The notes below the pieces were generated by a model, which saw only the letters and a list, made by a program, of their open reading frames with translations, had not been told where the DNA came from and did no database searches. Both the position numbers and the translations under genes were made by a program. Shown here one piece after another: positions 54,217 to 63,779 of a DNA stretch of 64,000 bases (positions within the stretch are counted from its first letter, which is position 1; each line of letters begins with the position of its first letter). The stretch lies in assembly GCF_900169565.1 (NCBI RefSeq), contig NZ_LT828648.1, positions 2,234,876-2,298,875 on the forward strand, given 5' to 3'. Origin of the DNA: Nitrospira japonica (GTDB taxonomy: Bacteria; Nitrospirota; Nitrospiria; Nitrospirales; Nitrospiraceae).

Positions 54217-55209
54217 ATGTCTATGTCCAACGAACAAGCCAGTTCGTCGCCGCGTCCTGAGGAGGCCAGGATCGTTGAAGAGGCGATCGATTGGTTTGGA
54301 CGATTACGCGCGGGTAATGTGTCCGCGGCCGATCGAGCGGCCTTCGACCAGTGGTGTCAACAAGATCCATTGCATGCCCGCGCGTTTCGCCGCATCAACG
54401 CGGGGTGGGACCACCCGATTCTCAAGGAGGCGGCTGCCCTCGCCGCCTCAACGGAGTTTCCCGCTGTCCCGCTGAAATCCCAACCTCCAACGTGGTGGCG
54501 CCCGGCACTGGCTGCTGCGGCGGTCGTGGCGGCCTTGGTCGTACTCGCACAGGCGTCGTGGGACCTGTGGACCCGCATGCAAGCCGACTATTACACCACG
54601 GTCGGTGAGCGTCGGACGATTCAGTTGCCCGATCAGTCGACGGTGACCTTGAATACCCAAACAGCGATCGTCGTGGCGTATGAAGGCGCGGTGAGAACAA
54701 TTCATCTATTAAAAGGTCAGGCCTTCTTCAAGGTGGCCGCTGATCGACAACGGCCATTCATCGTCGAGTATGCCGGAATGGCTACAAAAGCCGTGGGAAC
54801 GGAATTCGTGGTGCATGCACAGCCGAGAGGCCTCGACGTGACCGTGGTCGAGGGGCTGGTGCAAGTCGCCGATGAAAAGCATTCCTGGCCAGACATTGCG
54901 CTGGCTGCGGGGAATGAAGTGCATGTGGAGCAAGGTAGGGCGGACCCACCGCATGCCATTGATCCACGGATGGCGACCGCCTGGCTCCGCGGACATTTGA
55001 TGGTCACGGACGCGCGGCTCGGTGATGTGCTCGATGAAGTTCGACGCTACTATCCCGGCACCATCATTATCCTGAATCCCACGTTGAATCAGATTCATGT
55101 GACTGGTACCTATCACTTAGACCAGCCGGCCGCGCTGCTCACGACGCTGTCTCGGACGCTTCCCTTCCACATGGTCACGGTCGCTGACCGCCTGGCTGTC
55201 CTGTACTAG
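54217..55209 (+). CDS. fecR: FecR-type anti-sigma/transmembrane sensor
   Basis: About 330 residues (start at ATG 54217; 54205 and 54223 also possible). N-terminal FecR domain with EEAIDWFGRLRAG and FDQWCQQDPLHARAF, one membrane helix (about 95-112), periplasmic FecR core (GERRTIQLPDQSTVTLNTQT) and a C-terminal STN-like segment. It relays the receptor signal to FecI. Confidence 0.9.
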   Translation: MSMSNEQASSSPRPEEARIVEEAIDWFGRLRAGNVSAADRAAFDQWCQQDPLHARAFRRINAGWDHPILKEAAALAASTEFPAVPLKSQPPTWWRPALAAAAVVAALVVLAQASWDLWTRMQADYYTTVGERRTIQLPDQSTVTLNTQTAIVVAYEGAVRTIHLLKGQAFFKVAADRQRPFIVEYAGMATKAVGTEFVVHAQPRGLDVTVVEGLVQVADEKHSWPDIALAAGNEVHVEQGRADPPHAIDPRMATAWLRGHLMVTDARLGDVLDEVRRYYPGTIIILNPTLNQIHVTGTYHLDQPAALLTTLSRTLPFHMVTVADRLAVLY

Positions 55210-55303
55210 CTTCGACAAAGAAATTTCTCTCTGAGGGCTGGGGGGAACCCGCCTCATTCCGTCAAGGCAACGTACGGTGCCTACAGACGAAGGAGGCTCG
55301 GTG

Positions 55304-57802
55304 ATGTCGAAGGTCTTCCAGGAACTGGTGGCGATACTCAAGCACGCAAGTCGCGGAGCCCTGTGCCTCGTGGCGTTGGCCGGTGCGCTCACCTCTCCGG
55401 TTGCGGCGCAAGAGGAGACCCCCTCCGTCGTGTTCACGATTGCATCACAGCCCTTGTCTTCGGCGTTGCACATCTTTGCAGAAACGACCGATTGGCAGGT
55501 GAGTATTCCGTCCGAGATCGTCGCGGATATGGCGTCTCCTGGCGTGAACGGAACGCATACGCCCGAGGAGGGCTTGAAAGCGCTCCTAGTCGGAACGGGA
55601 CTCACCTATCGCGTAGTGAGCCCAAAGATCGTCACGCTGGAGCGTGAGAGTTCAACAGCGTTTGTGCCTGGGATGATCGCTGCGGGAACCGCGGGAGCGG
55701 CCGGCGCTATGGCGGCCACCAACGGCGACGCTACGGCCACTGGTCCAGCGATGGCAAAACCTGTGCAGGTGCCCGAGGTGGTGGTGAAGGATACCCGCCA
55801 ACGTGACAACGACACGCAATCGTATGTGGCCGAGGAATCCAGCACCGCCACACGAACCGACACCCCGTTCATTCAGATTCCGCAGTCAGTAGGGGTCGTG
55901 ACGCAGCGAGTAATTCAGGATCAGCGTGCCGTGCGTATGGACCAAGCGCTCCGCAACGTCAGTGGTATTGCCATTGCCCAATCGAATGAGGGAGAAGCCA
56001 ACAACGACAAGATGTTCTGCCGAGGATTCCCCTGCGCGTTCTTCAAGAACAACCTTCGCAACGAGGATACGAATCAGGTGCTGACGTTTAGGGACATCTC
56101 CAATGTGCAACGGTTGGAGGTCTTGAAGGGTCCTCCGTCGGTGCTATACGGCCGAAGCGAACCCGGTGGGATTATCAACATTCTGACGAAGCAGCCGCAG
56201 GCTGAACGGTATGCCTCCATCGATCAAATCATCGGCAGTTTTAACTTCTATCGGACGATGGTCGATGTCACCGGACCCATGAATGAGAGCAAAACGCTCC
56301 TCTTTCGCGTCAACGGTGCCTACGAAAACCGGGAGAGCTTTCGGGATTTCGTCGAAGGACAACGATATTTTATTGCCCCGGTATTTACCTGGAAGGCGAG
56401 CAACAAGACGACCATCACCATCGAAGGCGAATATATCCATGATCGAACGACGTTTGATGCGGGCTTGCCGGCAGTCGGCGAGGGGATTGCTCAAGTACCA
56501 CGGAGTCGCTTTCTCGGCGAGCCCTACAATCTCTCCAAGACAGAAGAAGGACGGGTCAGTCTGTTAGTGGCCCATCGGTTCACTGACAGTTGGCGGATCG
56601 AGAGTCAATTCCGGGCGGATGAAAGCAACATCCAGGGTAACTTCGCCTTTTCGGATGGATTGTTACCTGACAATCAATCGTTGGCACGCACCTTCTTCGC
56701 ACTGTCCCCGGACATTTCCAGTTACTACTGGCGCAATGATGTCATTGGGAAGGTGGCCACGGGATCCCTGAAGCATGAACTCTTGGGCGGCGTCGAGCTC
56801 GGCCATCAAACGGCGTCCCTCAAATTCGGCTTCGCGCCTCTCAATAACATCGATATCTTCAATCCCATCTACAACCAATTACCTGAGCCGACTGCACCGG
56901 ATTTCCTCCCCAACTCGAGAATGTTCGCGAATGCCGCGGGCGCCTATGTGCAGGACCAGGTGGCCCTTCTAAACAACCTCCATCTCTTGGTGGGGGCCCG
57001 CGGAGATTATTTCTATCAGAACAGCACCGTCGGCACCGACGTCACCAAAGCGGAGAATTGGGGGTTTAGCCCACGCATTGGCGTGTCGTATCAACCGATT
57101 GCCCCAGTATCGTTGTATGCCAATGTCACCCGCTCGTTTCAGCCGATCTTTACGCCATTTTCGGCGATCTCCAACGTGTCCAAGCCCACCACCGCGACGC
57201 AATATGAAGCCGGGGTCAAGACCGTGCTCGTGCCCGACCGGCTGACCTCGACACTCGCCATCTACCAAATCAACAAACGTGATGCGCCGGTGGTCGACCC
57301 GGCGAACCCGTTTCTCATCCTCCAAACCGGCGCGCAGCGCAGCCAGGGGGTGGAATTCGACATCGCGGCCCAATTGCTGGCAGGGTGGAGGGCCATTGCC
57401 ACCTATGCCTATACCGATGCGCGGGTCACCGCCGACACCACGATTCCAGTCGGGAATCGCTTGCCGCTCGTCGCCAGAAATACGGGCAGCTTCTGGACCA
57501 CCTATGACATTCAAGAGGGCCTCTTTAAAGGGGTAGGAGCCGGAACCGGCATCTTTGCCGTAGGCCAGCGTGCGGGCGATATTACCAATTCATTCTATCT
57601 GCCTGGCTATGTGCGGTGGGATGCCGCACTGTACTATCGCAAACAGGAGATATTGCCCCACACCAATCTCGTTGCGCAGCTGAATTTCTTAAATCTTCTC
57701 AATCAAGAGTACTTTTTCGGCGGGCAACAAAGTCGCGGCGCAGCCGCCTTTCCCGGTGCACCACTGAGCCTGCTTGGATCTATCAAGCTGGAATTTTTCT
57801 AG
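55304..57802 (+). CDS. TonB-dependent siderophore receptor with STN domain
   Basis: 832 residues from ATG 55304. Signal peptide ends PVAAQ. The STN domain (about 40-115) identifies a transducer receptor that signals to FecR. A low-complexity alanine/threonine linker precedes the TonB box region and plug (SVGVVTQRVIQDQRAVRMDQ, VLKGPPSVLYGRSEPGGIIN), followed by a 22-strand barrel ending in EFF. The group is the FhuE/FpvA type; the ligand is unknown. Confidence 0.92.
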   Translation: MSKVFQELVAILKHASRGALCLVALAGALTSPVAAQEETPSVVFTIASQPLSSALHIFAETTDWQVSIPSEIVADMASPGVNGTHTPEEGLKALLVGTGLTYRVVSPKIVTLERESSTAFVPGMIAAGTAGAAGAMAATNGDATATGPAMAKPVQVPEVVVKDTRQRDNDTQSYVAEESSTATRTDTPFIQIPQSVGVVTQRVIQDQRAVRMDQALRNVSGIAIAQSNEGEANNDKMFCRGFPCAFFKNNLRNEDTNQVLTFRDISNVQRLEVLKGPPSVLYGRSEPGGIINILTKQPQAERYASIDQIIGSFNFYRTMVDVTGPMNESKTLLFRVNGAYENRESFRDFVEGQRYFIAPVFTWKASNKTTITIEGEYIHDRTTFDAGLPAVGEGIAQVPRSRFLGEPYNLSKTEEGRVSLLVAHRFTDSWRIESQFRADESNIQGNFAFSDGLLPDNQSLARTFFALSPDISSYYWRNDVIGKVATGSLKHELLGGVELGHQTASLKFGFAPLNNIDIFNPIYNQLPEPTAPDFLPNSRMFANAAGAYVQDQVALLNNLHLLVGARGDYFYQNSTVGTDVTKAENWGFSPRIGVSYQPIAPVSLYANVTRSFQPIFTPFSAISNVSKPTTATQYEAGVKTVLVPDRLTSTLAIYQINKRDAPVVDPANPFLILQTGAQRSQGVEFDIAAQLLAGWRAIATYAYTDARVTADTTIPVGNRLPLVARNTGSFWTTYDIQEGLFKGVGAGTGIFAVGQRAGDITNSFYLPGYVRWDAALYYRKQEILPHTNLVAQLNFLNLLNQEYFFGGQQSRGAAAFPGAPLSLLGSIKLEFF

Positions 57803-57819
57803 TCACAAGGATTTCGCAC

Positions 57820-58977
57820 GTGACGATCGTGGCCTTCAAAAAGTGGTACGTCGTCCATAAGTGGACCAGTTTGGTCTGTACCCTCTTTCTGCTGCTGCTG
57901 TGCTTGACCGGCCTGCCGCTTGTCTTTCGAGACGAGTTGTCGGTCTGGCTCGGCGAAGCCGTGGAACCGCCTGAGCAGGTAGTGGCCACGAAGTCGGTCA
58001 CGCTCCAAGCGTTGGTCGACGATGCGCAGCGACGACGGCCGAGCGATGCGGTACAGTTTTTGACGCTGGATGATGAGCATCCGGCCTGGTTCGTCTCGCT
58101 CGGCGCCTCTCCGGCAGCCATCGACAGTAGCGGGATTTACATGTATGACACGCGAACGGGTGACTTCCTCCACGCGGTCCCGACGAACACAGGCGTCACG
58201 AACTTCTTTTTCAAGCTCCACACAGAATTGTTTGCCGGTCTGCCTGGCATGTTGTTTTTAGGCAGCATGGGACTACTCTTCTTGGGGTCCACCGTCTCCG
58301 GCGTGGTGGTCTACGGTCCCTTCATGCGAAAGCTGGCATTCGGCACAATCCGGCAGGAGCGGCATCTTCGCCTGACCTGGCTTGACCTGCATAATCTGCT
58401 AGGGATCACAACCCTGTTGTGGGCGCTCGTGGTGGGCGTTACGGGGGTGGTCAATACCTTGGAACGCCCGTTGCTAGGTTATTGGCAACAGACGGAATTG
58501 GCAGGAATGCTGGCGCCCTGGAGCGGCAAGCCAGCTCCTCGAACTCTGCTGCCGGTGGATCGAGTCATCGAAGCTGCACAAGCTGCTGCACCTGATTTGG
58601 TCCCGCGGTTCGTCGGATTTCCCGGGACCGTCATTGCCACGCCCTATCATTATGTGGTGTTCATGCGCGGCCAGAATCCCCTGACCTCTCGACTCTTGAC
58701 CCCATTTTTGTTTGATGCAGAGACGGCACAGCTCGCGGATACGCGCTCGCTGCCGTGGTATCTCACCGTACTCGTGCTCTCTCAACCCCTCCATTTCGGG
58801 GACTATGGTGGCATGCCGCTGAAGATCATCTGGGGCATGCTTGATCTGCTCATCATCATCGTGCTGGTCAGCGGGCTGTACTTATGGTGGAGAAAACGCC
58901 CCTTCGCTCTGGAACACGTCGTCGACGACGGGGAGTCTAAGGCGCGCCACGGCTTCGATCGCGTGGTGCCACGGTGA
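57820..58977 (+). CDS. PepSY-associated transmembrane protein
   Basis: 385 residues from GTG 57820 (VTIVAFKKWYVVHKWTSL). Four membrane helices and PepSY-like periplasmic domains. Such proteins follow TonB receptors and are thought to reduce ferric siderophores at the inner membrane. Conserved histidines are in VVHKWTSL and LDLHNLLGITT. Overlaps the next small gene by four bases. Confidence 0.85.
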   Translation: MTIVAFKKWYVVHKWTSLVCTLFLLLLCLTGLPLVFRDELSVWLGEAVEPPEQVVATKSVTLQALVDDAQRRRPSDAVQFLTLDDEHPAWFVSLGASPAAIDSSGIYMYDTRTGDFLHAVPTNTGVTNFFFKLHTELFAGLPGMLFLGSMGLLFLGSTVSGVVVYGPFMRKLAFGTIRQERHLRLTWLDLHNLLGITTLLWALVVGVTGVVNTLERPLLGYWQQTELAGMLAPWSGKPAPRTLLPVDRVIEAAQAAAPDLVPRFVGFPGTVIATPYHYVVFMRGQNPLTSRLLTPFLFDAETAQLADTRSLPWYLTVLVLSQPLHFGDYGGMPLKIIWGMLDLLIIIVLVSGLYLWWRKRPFALEHVVDDGESKARHGFDRVVPR

Positions 58978-59153
58978 GCCAATCACTCTCATCCCGTCAA
59001 ATCTGGGGCATGCCGATCGTACTGGCCGCCCTCAGCGCTATCGGCCTTCTGTCGGCACTCTTGGCTGACGGGATCTGGGATGTCCTTTCCTGGGTCACCT
59101 TGTCGAGTCCGCTCGCGGTGATGGTGTGGTCCATGGCTCGACGTTGTGGTTGA
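58974..59153 (+). CDS. 59-residue membrane protein of the iron-uptake operon
   Basis: GTG 58974 overlaps the preceding TGA (GTGA). The product starts MSQSLSSRQIWGMPIVLAAL, has two predicted membrane helices and ends ARRCG. Similar very small proteins are often found behind PepSY-TM genes in siderophore operons. Translational coupling and conserved context support it despite its size. Confidence 0.7.
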   Translation: MSQSLSSRQIWGMPIVLAALSAIGLLSALLADGIWDVLSWVTLSSPLAVMVWSMARRCG

Positions 59154-59205
59154 TCGATGTCCTACATATGGCGTGATCATTGATGAGATACGTCGCGACT
59201 GAAAT

Positions 59206-59370
59206 CATAGGCGCAGCGGGAAAACGGTACGACTCCAAGAAGTGAAGACGAACGGGACGGTCACCGCCACGTATAGTTATGACTCGAACGGCAATCGGCT
59301 AAGTCTGGTCATGCCGAGCGGCACGACGAATGGGACGTATGATGCGCAGGACCGACTCACTACGTACTGA
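59206..59370 (+). pseudogene. Rhs/YD-repeat fragment
   Basis: A reading frame without a start encodes [20 protein letters not shown] and [20 protein letters not shown], then a stop at 59368-59370. The YxYDxxGNR pattern is the Rhs/YD repeat. Upstream parts of an Rhs gene are missing, so this is a remnant of a larger toxin-type gene. It lies in 59154-59700, a stretch with no intact gene. Confidence 0.7.
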
Positions 59371-59593
59371 GGGAAAGCCGCGTGTAACGCTGGAAGACCA
59401 CGAAGGAGAAAGATAGAAAACACATCTCTCACTGGCGGGTGGCGGTGGTGAATCGGGCTATTTTCTCACCCTCCCACCCTGCCGCGACGAGACGCGGCTT
59501 TCACCGGGCGCGCGCAACGGAAGAGGCCCACTCCCACCGAGCTTGCTGATACTTCTTCCCCCTTTGGGTGTTTGAGAGAATCTTCAAGCGGGT

Positions 59594-59680
59594 GCCGCTG
59601 ACCTACCCCCATTCGCCCACAGCGGAAGGGCCCCGCTGGGGGATGGGTGGAGCGAGGACGAATGGGGGTAGGTCAGCGGC
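59594..59680. repeat. 22-bp perfect inverted repeat with inner stem
   Basis: Arms 59594-59615 and 59659-59680 are exact reverse complements. Inside, CCCACAGCGG and CCGCTGGGGG form a second stem with one mismatch. It lies between convergent genes, so it may act as a bidirectional terminator; the long arms also suit a MITE-like remnant beside the Rhs fragment. Confidence 0.7.
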
Positions 59681-59700
59681 AGGACCCGCGTCAGTTCGAC

Positions 59701-61968
59701 TCACAACTTCCCAAACATCCTCTCCCAAAAATCCCTCACCTTCTTCATATGCTCCTCAATGTCATCCTTCAAATGCCGCGCTCCCGCCTGCCAATCATCC
59801 GTGGTGTAGCCGACCCGCCTGGCGAGGAAAATAAACTCGTCTGAGTCGCTCGGGGGCAGTACCAGATCCTTGGCGTGGCCTCTGACCATCCGGAGACCGT
59901 CGATGAGCATGCGGATGAACAGGTAGGCTTTCCGAAGATGGTCGCCGTCCTGTCTGCTGACGATGCCGGATTCCACAAGGCCGTTCAACGCCAGCATCGT
60001 GTTGGGCGTGCGTAGGATCGGATGGCGGTGGCCGTGCATGAGCTGGAGATACTGTACGGCGTACTCGATGTCGATGACGCCGCCCGGACTGAGCTTGACG
60101 TTCACGGTGCCTCGTTCGACGAGTTGCTTGAGCTGCTGCCGTCGCAGATCGAGCGCCGTGGGGAGCTCCCAGGGCTCGCCGCTGTATACGTAGCGATCGC
60201 GATGGGCTTCCACGTGTTTGCCTAGGGCCGCGTCGCCGGCCACGTGGCGCAATTTGATCAAGGCCTGGCGCTCGAACGGCGCAGCCAAACCGTCCTTGCC
60301 GTAGTACTTTGCGATCTCGTCGAGCGGGTTGGCAAGCGAACCCTTGCCTCCGTGCGGGCGCAGGCGCACGTCGAGATGGAAAATGCCTTCCTGTTTGGCC
60401 TCGATCCATTGCAACAATTCTTGCGCGAGCCGCTCGAAATACTCCCCGTTGTCGATGCCGTCTTTGCCGCTCGTCCGTCCCGTTCCCCCATAGACGAACA
60501 GGACTTCGATGTCGGAGGCATAGCCCAGCTCTCTGCCGCCGAACTTGCCCATGCCTAAGATCGTAAACGGGCAGGCTTTCTTTCCCGCGAGGCGCGGTTC
60601 TCCGTACTCTTTCTTGAGCTTGGCGCGGCAGTCGGTCACCGCCCGGTCCAGGATCACTTCCGCCAATTCCGTCAGCGCGAGGGAGAAATCGGCAAGGCCG
60701 GTCGTCGGTTCGACGATGTGCTTCATGTCGATGCGGAACAGCTCGCGATCCTTGAAGCCGTTGAGAGCGGCCTTGCGCTCCTCTTCGGTCTTGGCGCGCG
60801 CAACCGACCGGTCGAGTTCCTTGCGCAGCGACGTCTTGGGTTTGATGAGCGGAGAGTCGCGATAGTCCTGCAGCAGTGGTAGTAAATTATCGTGCTGGCG
60901 GCGGAGGAAATCCTCCCAGAGAAAATCGCTGGCGCCGAGCAATCGGGCGAGGAGCGGAAAGGTCTTCTTATCGGCCAGAAACGCCAGCGCTTCCTGCCTC
61001 GCCTTGCCCGTGCGCTCTTGGACGGTTAGGTCGAGGAATTGATCGAAGGCCTCCAGCGCTTTCGTAGGATCCGGGGCCCAGGTGAGGGCATGGGTGAACT
61101 GTTTGATGAGGACGGCCGTGAGCCGGAGTTGTTGTTGCTCTTCGGCATCCGTCAGCTTCTGCCCGTAGCGGTTGCGGACGTAGAACCGGTCGTGAAGCTT
61201 CTCGCCCTCCAGGGCGATGCTGGCTTTGGCGATGTAGACGTTGCGCATGGCCAGGGCGTTGGCGAAGGCATAGAGAAAGGCGGGCGTGTCGTCCGAGCGG
61301 ATGTCCATGATGGTGTCGGTCGGCGACTGGCCGTTGTCGAAGCTGATCTGGACAGGATGGAGGAGGCCGCTGAAGGAGCCGCGCCGCTGGGCGAGTTGCT
61401 CAACCAGATGGCGGTTGACCGAGTGCCGCGCCTCTTCGACCTGCCCGCCGTCGAGAAGGCCGATGACGGCGCGCAGCTCATCGGCCAGACGGCGGTGTTC
61501 CGCCTCGTCAAACGGCACGCCCTGGACAGGCTGCACCCGGAACACGTCGACGATCTTTTTTCTGCCGAGTCCGGGCCTGGGCGTATTGCGCGCCCGAGAG
61601 CTGTTTCCCGCCGCTCCCTTCGTCGTGGACGGAGCGTGATCGGCAAAGGTATAGATCCGTCCTTCCTCGATGTTGAGCCCGAATGCCGACAGCAGCCCGC
61701 AGATCGTGGCGAATAGCGCAAAATAGTCGTAAGCCACGATCGCCAGTTCCAGACTCCCGTTCGTCGACTCGCCCAGGGACAGTTCACTGAGGTGATCGGG
61801 TGTCAGAGCGGCGGCCATGCGCAGGTGGCGCGCGACCGTCTCCGCCTCGAAGCGACGGAAATATTCCGGATCCATGCGGTCGACGAAGTCGTCGAGAATA
61901 TCCCGCGGCACGTCGCCGGTCATGGGCGACAAGTCTTGGAGAAGGGCTTCGCGCTCCGTGGCATTCAT
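59701..61968 (-). CDS. single-domain GlnE-like adenylyltransferase with N-terminal ACT pair
   Basis: 755 residues from ATG 61968. Two GlnD-like ACT regions come first (YDYFALFATICGLLSAFGLN near 75; MDIRSDDTPAFLYAFANALA near 235), then one nucleotidyltransferase domain with ILGMGKFGGRELGYASDIEV. Classical GlnE has two such domains and no ACT. The usual DxD reads DIE here; the third acidic motif FHLDVRLRPHGGKG is intact. It probably adds or removes AMP on glutamine synthetase under direct glutamine control (inference). Divergent from the other GlnE half. Confidence 0.82.
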   Translation of the reverse strand: MNATEREALLQDLSPMTGDVPRDILDDFVDRMDPEYFRRFEAETVARHLRMAAALTPDHLSELSLGESTNGSLELAIVAYDYFALFATICGLLSAFGLNIEEGRIYTFADHAPSTTKGAAGNSSRARNTPRPGLGRKKIVDVFRVQPVQGVPFDEAEHRRLADELRAVIGLLDGGQVEEARHSVNRHLVEQLAQRRGSFSGLLHPVQISFDNGQSPTDTIMDIRSDDTPAFLYAFANALAMRNVYIAKASIALEGEKLHDRFYVRNRYGQKLTDAEEQQQLRLTAVLIKQFTHALTWAPDPTKALEAFDQFLDLTVQERTGKARQEALAFLADKKTFPLLARLLGASDFLWEDFLRRQHDNLLPLLQDYRDSPLIKPKTSLRKELDRSVARAKTEEERKAALNGFKDRELFRIDMKHIVEPTTGLADFSLALTELAEVILDRAVTDCRAKLKKEYGEPRLAGKKACPFTILGMGKFGGRELGYASDIEVLFVYGGTGRTSGKDGIDNGEYFERLAQELLQWIEAKQEGIFHLDVRLRPHGGKGSLANPLDEIAKYYGKDGLAAPFERQALIKLRHVAGDAALGKHVEAHRDRYVYSGEPWELPTALDLRRQQLKQLVERGTVNVKLSPGGVIDIEYAVQYLQLMHGHRHPILRTPNTMLALNGLVESGIVSRQDGDHLRKAYLFIRMLIDGLRMVRGHAKDLVLPPSDSDEFIFLARRVGYTTDDWQAGARHLKDDIEEHMKKVRDFWERMFGKL

Positions 61969-61976
61969 CGAGTTGC

Positions 61977-62028
61977 AGTATACCCGAAGCGATGGTTCGT
62001 TGTGCGTGTGCGAGCCGGCCAGTATAAT
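61977..62028. promoter_or_regulatory. divergent overlapping promoters of the two glnE-like genes
   Basis: Plus strand: TTGTGC (62000-62005), 17 bases, TATAAT (62023-62028), start near 62035, one or two bases before the ATG at 62037. Minus strand: TATACT (61982-61977), start near 61970 with the ATG at 61968 and a weak -35 overlapping the plus-strand one. Both mRNAs appear leaderless and neither gene has a ribosome site. Confidence 0.55.
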
Positions 62029-62036
62029 GCCGCGCC

Positions 62037-63767
62037 ATGACGCACCGACCTGTCTCATCATCCGCCGGCGCCGGCGATCCTGTGTCGACGCCGCTGCCGG
62101 TTCGGCCCGACCCGACGCCGGTCCTGCTGGCGAAAGAACGGAACGTTCAAGAGGTCCGGGCGATCCTGTCCGCCTATGGCCTGGCCGACCCGGATCAAGC
62201 CGATCGCAATCTGCAGGCCATGGCCGGAGATCCGCATCAGCGCCGCCAGTTGGCCGAACTCTTGCCGATCTTGCTCGAGTCCGTGGGACGCACCGCCGAT
62301 CCCGATCAAGCCCTCAATCATTGGGAACGGTTGCTCGATACTGTCACCCGCTCGTCCTTTCTGGATTATCTGCGCAGCTCTCCCCGGATGCTCGACCTCC
62401 TCTGCACGATTTTCGGCAACAGCGACTCGCTGGCGTTCACCCTCATCCGGGATCCGATGCTGATCTATTGGCTCGCGGAGCAGGATATCTTGTCGCGCCC
62501 GCCGACCTCTGCCGGTATGCACAAGGGACTTCGGGAGCAACTCGGCCAGCTCACGGTGAAGGAACTGAAGCTCGAGGCGGTGCGCCGATTCCGGAGGCGG
62601 GAAATGCTGCGGATCGGGGTGCGCGATTTATTGCGGCTGGCCGACGTGCGGGAGACGACCGGATCGTTGTCCGATCTGGCCGGTTTGCTGATCCATGCCG
62701 TCTACGAAATCGTCGACGCCGACCTGCGCCGGCAGTACGGCGTGCCCATGCACCGGGATCGCCGCGGCAAATGGGTCGAGACGGGCTTTGCCGTCATGGG
62801 GATGGGTAAGCTCGGCGGGCATGAGTTGAACTACAGCTCCGACGTGGACTTGATCTACGTCTATGAGTCCCATGACGGGGAGACCCGGGCGCCGCGCGGA
62901 CGGGTCGCGAGCCGCGCGGCTGCGGCGGGGATCTCCAATGAAGAATACTTTGAGATCCTGGCGCGGGAACTGACCAAGGCCTTGGTGGAACCGAGCAAAG
63001 AAGGACGCATTTTTCGCGTCGATTTGCGTTTGAGGGCCGAAGGTTCGATCGGGCAATTGGCCCGCTCGCTGGACGAGTACCGCTCCTACTATCGAACGAG
63101 AGGACAGGTGTGGGAGCGACTGGCGTTGCTCAAGGCGTGGCCCATCGCCGGCTCGATCGAGGTGGGCAAGGCGTTTCTGCGGCTCGTCAAACCCTTCATT
63201 TTCGGCGCCGCCGCGAGGCTGCGCCGTTCCGAGGCGCTTGCGATCGTGGAGGACGTGCGGGCGGTGAAGGACATGATCGACGCCAAGATCGCGGAACGGG
63301 GACACGAGGGCCGAAACGTCAAGCTCGGCACCGGCGGGATCAGGGAGATCGAATTCCTGGTCCAGACCATTCAAGTCCTGGCCGGCAAGACGGTCCCGGC
63401 CGTACTCGACCGCGGCACGCTCGGCGCGCTGGATCGGCTCGTGGCCAAGACCGTGCTGACGGCGAAGGAACGCGACGCGCTGGCGCAGGCCTATGTCTTC
63501 CTCCGGGACGTGGAACACAAGCTGCAGATGGTGCACGACCTTCAAACTCACGCGCTGCCGCAGGAGGAGGATGAGTTGGAGCGTTGCGCAATCAGGATGG
63601 GATACGAAGAGGGGAGCCGCTCGGCTGCCAGCCGGGCCTTCAGCGCCGACCATCGCCGGCATACGGCATTGGTCAATGGGGTGTTCCGCTCCTTCTTCAA
63701 CGAGCCCAATACGTCGGCGCTCTTGAAGGTGACCCTGAAGATGTCCGGGCTTCGCGCCGTGCGGTGA
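62037..63767 (+). CDS. glnE: single-domain GlnE-like adenylyltransferase
   Basis: 576 residues. One GlnE nucleotidyltransferase domain with VMGMGKLGGHELNYSSDVDL, third motif FRVDLRLRAEGSIG, and the following helical domain (NVKLGTGGIREIEFLVQTIQ) typical of adenylyltransferase halves. The second catalytic domain of full-length GlnE (about 950 residues) is absent and probably supplied by the divergent gene. Acts on the adenylylatable tyrosine of GlnA. Confidence 0.85.
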   Translation: MTHRPVSSSAGAGDPVSTPLPVRPDPTPVLLAKERNVQEVRAILSAYGLADPDQADRNLQAMAGDPHQRRQLAELLPILLESVGRTADPDQALNHWERLLDTVTRSSFLDYLRSSPRMLDLLCTIFGNSDSLAFTLIRDPMLIYWLAEQDILSRPPTSAGMHKGLREQLGQLTVKELKLEAVRRFRRREMLRIGVRDLLRLADVRETTGSLSDLAGLLIHAVYEIVDADLRRQYGVPMHRDRRGKWVETGFAVMGMGKLGGHELNYSSDVDLIYVYESHDGETRAPRGRVASRAAAAGISNEEYFEILARELTKALVEPSKEGRIFRVDLRLRAEGSIGQLARSLDEYRSYYRTRGQVWERLALLKAWPIAGSIEVGKAFLRLVKPFIFGAAARLRRSEALAIVEDVRAVKDMIDAKIAERGHEGRNVKLGTGGIREIEFLVQTIQVLAGKTVPAVLDRGTLGALDRLVAKTVLTAKERDALAQAYVFLRDVEHKLQMVHDLQTHALPQEEDELERCAIRMGYEEGSRSAASRAFSADHRRHTALVNGVFRSFFNEPNTSALLKVTLKMSGLRAVR

Positions 63768-63779
63768 ACGGCTAGACGG

